Source: CAVQCX01 sp963775335
GTDB lineage: Bacteria > Pseudomonadota > Gammaproteobacteria > Chromatiales > Chromatiaceae
Length of the DNA: 64,000 nucleotides
Assembly: GCA_963775335.1 (NCBI GenBank)
Contig: CAVZIJ010000002.1
Location: forward strand, 62,001-126,000
Reading direction: 5' to 3'
Positions 57,771-64,000 of this stretch are shown here, piece after piece. Position numbers and translations under genes: made by a program. The notes beneath the pieces were generated by a model. That model was given only the letters and a program-made list of their open reading frames with translations. It was not told where the DNA came from and did no database searches. Each line of letters begins with the position of its first letter. The first letter of the stretch is position 1.

Positions 57771-57814
57771 AGTCGAGGTACCACTGCGCACAACCCCATG
57801 GCATCCTTTCGACC

Positions 57815-58342
57815 ATGCCCCGCTACATCCGCGCCTTCATCCCTGGCGGTACCTTCTTTTTCACCCTGGCCCTGCTGGAACGTCATCGCCGCCTGTTGAC
57901 CGAGCATATCGACGCCCTGCGCAGCGCCTTTGCCGAGGAGCGCTGCAAGCGCCCCTTTACCATCGACGCCATCGTCGTGCTGCCCGACCACCTGCATTGC
58001 ATCTGGACCCTGCCCGAAGGCGATAGCGATTTCTCCACCCGCTGGCACGGCATCAAGTGGCGTTTCTCGCGCGCCATTCCGCCGGGCGAGCGTTTGAGCC
58101 CGCGGAGAATCCGCAAAGGCGAGCGCGGTGTCTGGCAACGCAGGTTCTGGGAGCACGCGATCCGGGACGACACGGATTTTGCCCGGCACGCCGATTACAT
58201 ACACCACAATCCCGTCAAACACGGTCTCGCGCGAAGTCCCGCGGATTGGCCATACAGCAGCTTTCAGCGATTCGTGGCGGCCGGGATATATCCGGCCGAT
58301 TGGGCGGCCTCTGCGGATGTGCGGGAGCAAGAGATGGAATGA
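57815..58342 (+). CDS. REP-associated tyrosine transposase (RAYT, TnpA-REP type)
   Basis: A 175-residue Y1 transposase: VVLPDHLHCIWTLP provides the HxH metal site (His59, His61), VWQRRFWEHAI is typical of RAYTs, and the catalytic Tyr128 lies in YIHHNPVKHGLA. RAYTs process single-stranded REP sequences. REP palindromes sit on both sides (five copies left, one inverted copy right at 58372), the signature of a RAYT/REP locus. The gene appears intact. Confidence 0.93.
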   Translation: MPRYIRAFIPGGTFFFTLALLERHRRLLTEHIDALRSAFAEERCKRPFTIDAIVVLPDHLHCIWTLPEGDSDFSTRWHGIKWRFSRAIPPGERLSPRRIRKGERGVWQRRFWEHAIRDDTDFARHADYIHHNPVKHGLARSPADWPYSSFQRFVAAGIYPADWAASADVREQEME

Positions 58343-58371
58343 CGCGAACGGCGGGATGGGTCGGCTCGACT

Positions 58372-58401
58372 GGCGGGATACGCTGCGCTATCCCGCCCTA
58401 C
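58372..58401. repeat. Single REP palindrome, inverted relative to the left array
   Basis: A 30-bp sequence identical to the reverse complement of the array copies (GGCGGGATAC...CTATCCCGCC). It lies 29 bp after the RAYT stop and 22 bp before the DGR hairpin, so the RAYT plus its REPs form one unit next to the DGR. Confidence 0.9.
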
Positions 58402-58421
58402 ACAGACACACCGTAAAGCAT

Positions 58422-58489
58422 CGCCGCGGGCCTTTCGGCCCGCGGAAAAGGGTAAAAGGCAAAAGCGCAGAGGGTCACTCTGCGAGGTC
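58422..58489. repeat. 68-bp block beyond VR1, duplicated beyond VR2, with hairpin
   Basis: These 68 bp are the same as 61867-61934 apart from one base (58435), and in each case lie directly next to a VR. The block holds a 9-bp perfect stem (58424-58432 with 58437-58445) and, in coding orientation, a GAAA loop; the other copy has a GCAA loop. Both are GNRA loops. Hairpins with such loops downstream of VRs are known to stimulate DGR homing in the Bordetella phage system. The block also encodes the last residues (DLAE) and the stop of each target gene. Confidence 0.88.
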
Positions 58490-60070
58490 CTGGGCGAGAC
58501 GAAAGCCGACACCGTAGTCGCGGGTGTCGGCGGTGTACCAGTCGCGGTCCGCCGAGCGGACGAGCCTCGGTTCGTTGTACCAGGAACCGCCCCGCAACAC
58601 CCGCCGGGCGTCCGCGCTGGCATCCACGCAGCGGGTCTCTTCGCCCCCGTATTCTTTGTCATAGCCGGAGCAGGTCCACTCCCAGACGTTACCCAGAATG
58701 TCGACAAGCCCCAACGGGTTGGCCTGGAAGCTCCCGACAGGCGCGGTATAGACGAACCCATCGTCGCAGGCGAAGACGGGCCAGGCCGGATACCTTTTCT
58801 TCGCACTCTGGTCAGCAACGTTTGCATATCGGCAGGCAGCATTGGCATCTTCACCCCAGAAATAAGCTGTGTCCTTGGCCTTTCCACGCGCGGCATACTC
58901 CCACTCGGCTTCTGAGGGCAGGCGAAAACGCTGGCCAGTCTGCTTACTCAGCCACTGCGTGTAGGCCAACGCGTCATTCCAGCTCACGCAAACGACCGGA
59001 TACCTGTCCCCCTGGGGAAACCCGGGGTCCCGCCAGCTCCGCCCGGACACGTAGTCGAAACCGCCATCTGGTTTCGCTGCGTAACAGCCCGAGTTGCCAC
59101 CGGTGTCCTTCTCCGCATCGGTGCGGTAGCCGGATGCGTCGACGAAAGCGCGGAATTCCGCAACTGTGACTTCCTGCTTGCCAATCGCGAAGCCTTTGAC
59201 GCAGACCTTGTGCTGCTTTTCATCCGCGTATCGCCCCGCTTCGTTGTCGGGGCTGCCCATCTGGAAACAGCCCGCCTTGACATTGACCATGTCCGGCAGG
59301 GTTAGGGTGGACTTCGGGGTGGGTGGCGCCGGCGTTGGGCCCGGACCGGGGGCTGGGTAGTGGGTAATCCACGAGAGGCCGCCGGCGATCAGAACGGCTA
59401 CGGAAAGCAACGCACCTCCGACGGCCATTCGCTTGCTCCACGACCAACGGCCAGGAGGGACTTCGACGGGGCCTTTCCTGGTCCCCCCTCCGGGCTGACC
59501 ATCCCCTGGAGTAGGTCCGGGCACATCTCGTTCTTCCGGGCGGTCCCCGACAGCGGGCTCGTTTGCAGCATCCAACTCACCGCCGCCTGCCCTTGCTTCC
59601 GGTAAGTCGGGCGCCTCGGGTACATCGGACCTGGGCGAACCGTCCGGCCCCAGTCCCTCGGCCGGTGCCGACGCTCGTCGACCCAGCACTTTGCGTATGG
59701 CCGGGAGGACCCTGGCTCGGACAACCTCATTTCGCGTCTCGCCGTTCCAGTTCCGAAGATCCTCCGTATGAACATACCGGAAAGCCAAGGGCAGGACGCA
59801 TTCGTCGAAACGGATCGGAACAAGGCAACCGCGTTCCTGTCCGTCTTGAGCCTCTACGCGAACCCAGCGCGACCCTACGGAATGGCTGGACCAGACCACC
59901 AGCACACAACGGGCAGCGGCCAATTCCGCCTCGATAATCTCGTCGAAATGCTCGCCGCCGCTCAGCCGGTCATCCCACCACACCGACCAGCCTTCGCTCT
60001 GCAGGATCTCGACCAGCAGCCTTACCCGCTCCCAGTCCTCCCGTGCGTAGCTGATGAAGATGTCGGCCAT
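58475..60070 (-). CDS. TIR - transmembrane - FGE/C-type-lectin protein, DGR target 1
   Basis: A 531-residue DGR target. Residues 1-125 form a TIR domain (IFISYAREDWERVRLLVEIL; SSHSVGSRWVRVEAQ, with Glu73 the likely NADase residue). A Pro/Gly/Asp-rich linker (130-215) leads to one membrane helix (about 215-235). Residues 259-531 are a formylglycine-enzyme-type fold (CFQMGS, FAIGKQEVTVAEF, FRLPSEAEWEYAARG, GNVWEWTCSGY, RRVLRGGSW) whose last 40 residues are the variable repeat. The layout suggests a variable sensor outside the cytoplasm and a TIR effector inside. Effector activity is inferred from the TIR family, not shown. Confidence 0.92.
   Translation of the reverse strand: MADIFISYAREDWERVRLLVEILQSEGWSVWWDDRLSGGEHFDEIIEAELAAARCVLVVWSSHSVGSRWVRVEAQDGQERGCLVPIRFDECVLPLAFRYVHTEDLRNWNGETRNEVVRARVLPAIRKVLGRRASAPAEGLGPDGSPRSDVPEAPDLPEARAGGGELDAANEPAVGDRPEERDVPGPTPGDGQPGGGTRKGPVEVPPGRWSWSKRMAVGGALLSVAVLIAGGLSWITHYPAPGPGPTPAPPTPKSTLTLPDMVNVKAGCFQMGSPDNEAGRYADEKQHKVCVKGFAIGKQEVTVAEFRAFVDASGYRTDAEKDTGGNSGCYAAKPDGGFDYVSGRSWRDPGFPQGDRYPVVCVSWNDALAYTQWLSKQTGQRFRLPSEAEWEYAARGKAKDTAYFWGEDANAACRYANVADQSAKKRYPAWPVFACDDGFVYTAPVGSFQANPLGLVDILGNVWEWTCSGYDKEYGGEETRCVDASADARRVLRGGSWYNEPRLVRSADRDWYTADTRDYGVGFRLAQDLAE
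58490..58607 (-). repeat. DGR variable repeat 1 (VR1), in the TIR protein gene
   Basis: 118 bp aligned without gaps to the template repeat at 60308-60425. I count 14 differences, all at template adenines (coding sense), none elsewhere. It encodes the surface-loop end of the FGE/C-type lectin domain: template W-N-N-K-P-R-N-V becomes W-Y-N-E-P-R-L-V, and the trailing N-N-N before VGFRLAQ becomes D-Y-G. The VR ends 12 bases before the stop codon, which adds DLAE. Confidence 0.93.
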
Positions 60071-60186
60071 GAGCTCAGGTGATCCCTAACATCGCCTTCC
60101 AGTGATCGTTTGCTCAGTCCACGTCAAAGCGGCGGCGGGGCGTTCGGCGCAGCCTACCAGCCCCGCTGCCTGCCGTCCTGGCAACG

Positions 60187-61497
60187 CTATTCGGCTCTCC
60201 CATCCGTGCGAGGCCGGGAGGCGGGCTCATGGACACCCGCGCACCACGCCCGGCCCGTCCGTGAACAGGCCGGCTCCGGGCTCGGCCCATCGGGCCGCGC
60301 GGGTGGACTGGGCGAGACGAAAGCCGACATTGTTGTTGCGGTTGTCGGCGGTGTTCCTGTTGCGGTTCGCCGAGCGGACGTTCCTCGGTTTGTTGTTCCA
60401 GGAACCGCCCCGCAACACCCGCTGGTCGCCTCTTGGCCCTCCCCCCTGGTGAATATTGTCGCCGAGAAGATGCGCCGGCGCAGCCCCTCGGTGTCGGCAT
60501 GCAGGGCGTGGCCGATCCAGCTCTGCACCGAAGGGTCGAAGTCCGGCCAGTGCATCCGACCCGCCGTGTAGGCCCGGGCGAAGCCTCGCAGCTTGCGCGC
60601 GAACCGGTGGCCGTTGTCGTTTCGCAGCAGCCGGAAGTCCGGATAGACGCGGTAGCCCAGCAGGTCGAGCCCATCCCGGGTGCGGGTGATCTCGGCCTTT
60701 CGGGGATGCAGCCGCAGACGATCCCGGGCCAGGCGCTCGCGCACTGCCTCGCGGACCTCGCCGAGCCATACCTTGTCGTCGCCCAGCGCCACCATATCGT
60801 CGACGTATCGCAAGTACGCCCCCACTCCCAGGGCCTCCTTGAGGTAATGATCGAGATCATCGAGATAGAGGTTGGCGAAGAACTGGCTGGTGAGATTGCC
60901 GATGGGGATGCCTCGGCGCCGCTCCAGGGGGGTCAGGAGGTCGTCACCTGGAAAATACGACGGCGCATCGTTCGAGGCCGGGGAGGTATCGATGATCCGC
61001 TCGAGCAGCGCGAGCACCTCTCGGTCTTTGATCCTGCGCCCCAGCTTTGCCTTGAGGATGACGTGATCGATGGACGGGAAGTAGCGCGCTACGTCCATCT
61101 TCAGCGCGTAGCGGTAGCGGCGTGCCCATCCCTGGTAACGCTGCACCGCGGCATGAACGCCCTTGCGCCGGCGGCAGGCGTAGGAGTCGTAGATGAAGGC
61201 CCGGTCCAGGGGCGGCTCGATCAGGTTCATCACGGCATGATGCACGACCCGGTCGCGAAACGGCGCCGCCGCGATCACCCTCGGTTTGCGCTCGTAGAGG
61301 GTGAACAGCCGGTAGGCGCCCGGCCGATACTCTCCCGACATCAGCTCGCGCTGCAGGCGCAGGAGCTCCGGCTCCAGATCGAGGGCCAGCTCGGCCACCC
61401 CGGCGCCGCGCGCCTTGCCCCGCCGGGCCTTGCGGTAGGCGAGCAGCAGGTTCTCGAAGCTCACCAGCCGCGCCCAGAGTCCGCCGACGCGCTTCAC
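60187..61497 (-). CDS. DGR reverse transcriptase
   Basis: Reverse transcriptase with motifs of diversity-generating retroelements: ALKMDVARYFPSIDH (catalytic Asp135), GIPIGNLTSQFFANLYL (198-214; the SQ variant that sets DGR enzymes apart from retroviral and group II types), LRYVDDMVALGDD (YVDD at 231-234) and GLDLLGYRV. The GTG at 61497 overlaps the Avd stop by 4 bases (GTGA). Conserved sequence ends at about residue 350 (60448), yet there is no stop until 60187: the frame runs 22 bp further into the TR and on through it, giving an 86-residue tail of low-complexity character. It makes error-prone cDNA of TR for transfer into the VRs. Confidence 0.95.
   Translation of the reverse strand: MKRVGGLWARLVSFENLLLAYRKARRGKARGAGVAELALDLEPELLRLQRELMSGEYRPGAYRLFTLYERKPRVIAAAPFRDRVVHHAVMNLIEPPLDRAFIYDSYACRRRKGVHAAVQRYQGWARRYRYALKMDVARYFPSIDHVILKAKLGRRIKDREVLALLERIIDTSPASNDAPSYFPGDDLLTPLERRRGIPIGNLTSQFFANLYLDDLDHYLKEALGVGAYLRYVDDMVALGDDKVWLGEVREAVRERLARDRLRLHPRKAEITRTRDGLDLLGYRVYPDFRLLRNDNGHRFARKLRGFARAYTAGRMHWPDFDPSVQSWIGHALHADTEGLRRRIFSATIFTRGEGQEATSGCCGAVPGTTNRGTSARRTATGTPPTTATTMSAFVSPSPPARPDGPSPEPACSRTGRAWCAGVHEPASRPRTDGRAE
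60308..60425 (-). repeat. DGR template repeat (TR)
   Basis: 118 bp, adenine-rich in coding sense with many AAC codons (W-N-N-K-P-R-N-V, then A-N-R-N-R-N-T-A-D-N-R-N-N-N-V-G-F if read in the VR frame). It is the constant donor for both VRs; its ends are defined by where the similarity to VR1 and VR2 stops. The last 22 bases at the VR 3' end (CTGGGCGAGACG... on the plus strand) are identical in all three and are the likely initiation-of-mutagenic-homing site. It lies inside the reverse transcriptase reading frame but in another frame. Confidence 0.93.
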
Positions 61498-61847
61498 GGG
61501 CCCGCGCCGCCCGACTGGCTGCGCAGCCAGCCCCCCACCTGGCGACCCAGATCGTCCATCAGCCTGGCGCCATGCTCGTAGCGGCGGGTGGAGACCGCCG
61601 CCAGCTCGTGGGCCAGGCGCCACAGGTGGCGACCCACCTCCAGGCGAAGGTTGGCCCGCCGCAGAGCCGGGGCCTTCGCTTTCGTATAAGCGGCCTCCAC
61701 CAAAAGCTCCAACACCTCGAGCAGTGCCCTCTCGAGCCGCTCGCCGAGGGTGAAACGCCGCACCCGCGGAAACTTGTCGAGCTGGGGGATCAGCCACAGC
61801 AGCAGCTCGTGGCAGAGCTGGACGGCCTGGGGAACCGGCGCTGTCAC
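61494..61847 (-). CDS. avd: DGR accessory protein Avd (four-helix bundle)
   Basis: A 117-residue basic helical protein: VPQAVQLCHELLLWLIPQLDKFPR, FTLGERLERALLEVLELLVEAAY and RHLWRLAHELAAVSTRRYEHGARLMDDLG fit the Avd family, which forms a barrel-like pentamer binding the RT and template RNA. The GTG at 61847 is chosen because GAGGGTGG precedes it and the frame above is just the hairpin repeat; an ATG at 61907 would add 20 unrelated residues. It overlaps the RT start. Confidence 0.9.
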   Translation of the reverse strand: MTAPVPQAVQLCHELLLWLIPQLDKFPRVRRFTLGERLERALLEVLELLVEAAYTKAKAPALRRANLRLEVGRHLWRLAHELAAVSTRRYEHGARLMDDLGRQVGGWLRSQSGGAGP

Positions 61848-61866
61848 CCACCCACCCTCAGAGCGC

Positions 61867-61934
61867 CGCCGCGGGCCTTGCGGCCCGCGGAAAAGGGTAA
61901 AAGGCAAAAGCGCAGAGGGTCACTCTGCGAGGTC
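61867..61934. repeat. 68-bp block and GNRA hairpin beyond VR2
   Basis: Second copy of the block next to VR1 (58422-58489), one base different. Hairpin arms 61869-61877 and 61882-61890 are perfectly paired, with a GCAA loop in coding sense. The distance from stem to VR edge is 45 bp, the same as for VR1. Conserved spacing implies a shared homing function. Confidence 0.88.
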
Positions 61935-63896
61935 CTGGGCGAGACGAAAGCCGACATCGTTGAAGCGGTCGTCGGCGGGGCTCCTGACGCGGTTCGCCGA
62001 GCGGACGCCCCCCGGTCCGCTGCCCCAGGAACCGCCCCGCAACACCCGCTGGGCGCAATTTCCGCCGTTCGCCTCCACCCAGGCCGAGCCGTCCGCGGGC
62101 GCACCCTTGTAGTCTTGGTGGTAACAGTCCTCTACCCACTCCCAGACATTTCCGGCGGTGTCGTGCGCGCCAAAGGCGTTGGCCGGAAAGCTCCCTACGG
62201 GAGCCGTCTGCTTCATGTCCCACTGGCTGCCACAGCCGCCGCAGTTGGCCCAGACCTTTCCGGCCTGACCAATGTCCTTACCCCACCAATAGGGCGTCGT
62301 CGTGCCAGCCCGCGCCGCGTACTCCCACTCCGCCTCGCTCGGCAGGCGGTAGTCCTTTCCTGTCTTCACCGACAGCCACGCCGTATAGGCCACCGCGTCA
62401 TCCCAGGAGACGTGGATCACTGGACGGTCAGCGCGGCCCCAGCCTGAGTCGCTCGGTAGAGCCCGCCCCGTCGCGGCGGCAAACTGATCATACTGCGCAA
62501 AGGTCACCTCGTACTTGCCGATGGCGAATGCACGCCCGAACGTCACCGGGTGTTGCGGACCTTCGTCGGAGTCCCTGCCCGGCTCGTTCTTGGCTGATCC
62601 CATCAAGAAGCTGCCCGCCGGGACCTGCACCGTCTCCGGCGCCCCCACGGGGTAGAGCCCGATGCGCGTCAGCAGCCCGCGGGCCGCGATCCCCGGGGGG
62701 TAGCCCTTGTCCGTTGCCCACCAGAGGAAGCCACCCCCGCCGACGACCAGGATGGTCAACGCCAACGAGGCCGCCAAGGCAAGTTGTCGGTAACGGGCTA
62801 GCTCTCGGCGCGGCCGGTTGCCGGCGATCCAGCGTTCATCGAAAAGCCGCCGGTAGAGCCGGTTACGCACCACCAGCGCACCTTCGGCGTTGCGCTTGAC
62901 CAAGCCCGAGAGCTTGAGCTCGGCGTGCGTCAGGGTGGTGCGGTCGAGCTCGTGGCCGCCCGCGAGTATGCGTTGGTAAAGCGTGAGCGCGGCGAGGCTG
63001 TCGCTCAGGCGATTCGCGACGAAGCGCAAGATCTGCTGGAAGTGAGCCTCACCGCCCGCTCGATCGAGGCGCCCATAGTGCTGCTCCACGTGGCGGTCCA
63101 CATCGGCGACGGTGGTGGCTCCCGCTTCCGCCAGGTCGATGCACATCCTGACGGTGAGGTAGGGGTGTCCGCCGGTCCAGTACAGGACCCGGTCGAGCAG
63201 TCTGTTGCCGACCTCCGGGTCGCCGCTCAGCGAACGGGCGATGGGCGTGAGGTCTTCCGCCGCGCGGTCGAAATCATCCAGCTCGAGGGTCTGGCCTATA
63301 TTGTAGGGCGTGGTCCTGCGGTCCTTGATCAGCTCGTTCGGTGTGGCGACACCTACAAGGCAGAACCCGATACGCTCGTAGACCGGCTCGAGGACGCGCT
63401 CGTTGTACATCCCGCGAATGGCGGTGAACAGATCGTCGGTGAAGGAGAGCTTCAGGGTGCTGTCGATCTCGTCCAGGAACAGGACGATGGGACCCGCGAT
63501 GCCTGCCGCAACGGGCTCGCGGAAAAAGCGCAGCAGGCGCTGGTTGAAGGTTTCGTCGGCGTGCTCGCCCCACCAGGCTCCGAGGTCGAGCGGGAGCCCC
63601 AGCGACCGCGCGATCTGGCCGATCAGACCGAGATAGTAGGCCTCCGCCCCAAGGCTACCACCGAGGCTGCTCGCCAAATCGATGATCACGGTCCGCACGC
63701 CTCGCGCCTGGAGCTCCGCTGCGGTCCTTACCATGAGGCTGGACTTGCCCATCTGCCGCGACGTGAGAATGTTGACGTACTCGCCGGCGAGCAAAAGCTC
63801 CAGCAAACGCTGGTCTTGGGGGCGACGGACATAGACGTGACGTCGCGGGTTGAGCGTACCACCCGCCTGCAGCCGAAGCCGATCCTGGGGGCTCAT
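61920..63896 (-). CDS. AAA-like ATPase - transmembrane - FGE/C-type-lectin protein, DGR target 2
   Basis: A 658-residue DGR target. The N-terminal part (about 18-355) is an AAA_35-like STAND-type ATPase: Walker A-like TSRQMGKSSLM (45-55), Walker B PIVLFLDEID (136-145), TGGHPYLTVRMC, and a winged-helix-like end (LKLSGLVKRNAEGALVVRNRLY). A membrane helix (372-394) follows, then an FGE-type domain (421-658) with SFLMGSAKNEPGRDSDEGPQHPV, YRLPSEAEWEYAARAG, GNVWEWVEDCYH, RVLRGGSW and VR2. Its start overlaps the stop of an upstream gene. An NTP-dependent switch with a variable sensor is inferred. Confidence 0.92.
   Translation of the reverse strand: MSPQDRLRLQAGGTLNPRRHVYVRRPQDQRLLELLLAGEYVNILTSRQMGKSSLMVRTAAELQARGVRTVIIDLASSLGGSLGAEAYYLGLIGQIARSLGLPLDLGAWWGEHADETFNQRLLRFFREPVAAGIAGPIVLFLDEIDSTLKLSFTDDLFTAIRGMYNERVLEPVYERIGFCLVGVATPNELIKDRRTTPYNIGQTLELDDFDRAAEDLTPIARSLSGDPEVGNRLLDRVLYWTGGHPYLTVRMCIDLAEAGATTVADVDRHVEQHYGRLDRAGGEAHFQQILRFVANRLSDSLAALTLYQRILAGGHELDRTTLTHAELKLSGLVKRNAEGALVVRNRLYRRLFDERWIAGNRPRRELARYRQLALAASLALTILVVGGGGFLWWATDKGYPPGIAARGLLTRIGLYPVGAPETVQVPAGSFLMGSAKNEPGRDSDEGPQHPVTFGRAFAIGKYEVTFAQYDQFAAATGRALPSDSGWGRADRPVIHVSWDDAVAYTAWLSVKTGKDYRLPSEAEWEYAARAGTTTPYWWGKDIGQAGKVWANCGGCGSQWDMKQTAPVGSFPANAFGAHDTAGNVWEWVEDCYHQDYKGAPADGSAWVEANGGNCAQRVLRGGSWGSGPGGVRSANRVRSPADDRFNDVGFRLAQDLAE
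61935..62052 (-). repeat. DGR variable repeat 2 (VR2), in the ATPase-FGE gene
   Basis: 118 bp aligned gaplessly to the template repeat with 16 differences, all at template adenines in coding sense. Encoded change: W-N-N-K-P-R-N-V becomes W-G-S-G-P-G-G-V; N-R-N-T becomes V-R-S-P; N-N-N before VGF becomes F-N-D. It ends 12 bases before the stop codon. Confidence 0.93.
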
Positions 63897-64000
63897 TCCA
63901 GCTCGCCGAAGAAGCGCGCATAGAGCTTGTTGGCGGGAAGGATGCGGCCATCCCGGCGGGTTACCAGCCCGGCTCCGCGCAACCGATAGTAGGTGTCATC
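63893..64000 (-). CDS. C-terminal end of a protein resembling the AAA-like ATPase end (cut by window)
   Basis: Thirty-five residues remain, ending ANKLYARFFGELE then TGA, which overlaps the ATG of the ATPase-FGE gene (ATGA). The sequence YYRLRGAGLVTRRDGRILP resembles the winged-helix-like end of the AAA_35 module of its neighbour (LKLSGLVKRNAEGALVVRNRLY), so it is probably another ATPase of the same kind, here without an FGE domain. The rest lies beyond the window. Confidence 0.6.
   Translation of the reverse strand, partial: DDTYYRLRGAGLVTRRDGRILPANKLYARFFGELE

Noticed and set aside
58475..60070. FGE domain as a true formylglycine-generating enzyme or sulfatase activator
   Set aside because: No sulfatase is adjacent, and its C-terminal surface is a DGR variable repeat; this is the C-type-lectin-like display use of the fold.
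60227..60769. Possible gene overlapping the TR (open frame of 180 codons encoding the GGSWNN-type sequence)
   Set aside because: It has no start context or domain upstream of the TR; the sequence is simply the template read in the VR frame plus RT antiframe sequence.

Overview
The window reads as chromosome from a GC-rich, sulfur-oxidising gammaproteobacterium, most likely a purple sulfur bacterium (Chromatiaceae) or close relative. The basis is gammaproteobacterial gene order (surE-pcm-nlpD-rpoS; pyrG-kdsA-eno-ftsB-ispD-ispF-truD; tig-clpP-clpX-lon-hupB-ppiD; dnaQ-rnhA next to mltD) together with a Gly/Tyr-rich exported protein typical of sulfur-globule envelope proteins. No photosynthesis genes are visible, so the family is an inference.

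Layout. 1-2.2 kb: the end of an asparagine synthase-like gene coupled to a metal-dependent hydrolase, perhaps the edge of a biosynthetic cluster. 2.4-8.9 kb: two divergent lipase-maturation-factor membrane proteins (one fused to a DCC thiol-oxidoreductase domain), two lipoprotein hydrolases and a class II aldolase. 8.9-20.1 kb: stress/housekeeping operons (rpoS, nlpD, yqaA, pcm, surE; pyrG to truD). 20.4-27.6 kb: sulfur globule protein, fnr, and the cbb3 oxidase genes ccoNOQP-ccoG-ccoH, with three FNR-type boxes placed in front of fnr, ccoN and ccoG; ccoH appears to carry a one-base frameshift near its start. 27.7-31.5 kb: dnaQ, rnhA, a methyltransferase and mltD. 31.6-37.8 kb: yejABEF-type peptide importer. 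38-48 kb: fabI, ppiD, two tRNAs, hupB, lon, clpX, clpP, tig, tRNA-Leu. 48-57.5 kb: CPBP protease, acyl-CoA ligase, DUF302, MBL hydrolase, sdhCDAB, a collapsed malic-enzyme pseudogene and a cytochrome P450.

57.5-64 kb is the accessory prize. A REP-associated transposase flanked by REP palindromes abuts a complete diversity-generating retroelement (DGR). The DGR holds a group-specific reverse transcriptase with the SQ motif, an Avd-type accessory protein, a 118-bp template repeat (TR) and two 118-bp variable repeats (VRs). Aligned by hand, the two VRs differ from the TR at 16 and 14 positions, and every difference is at a coding-sense adenine, the hallmark of DGR mutagenic homing. Each VR ends a C-type-lectin-like/FGE domain, and 45 bp beyond each VR is a 9-bp-stem hairpin with a GNRA loop. 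The two targets are a TIR-TM-FGE protein and an AAA ATPase-TM-FGE protein. This looks like one DGR diversifying the sensor modules of conflict/signalling (immune-like) proteins. An overlapping upstream gene, cut by the window edge, ends in a region resembling the end of the ATPase module and suggests the system continues.
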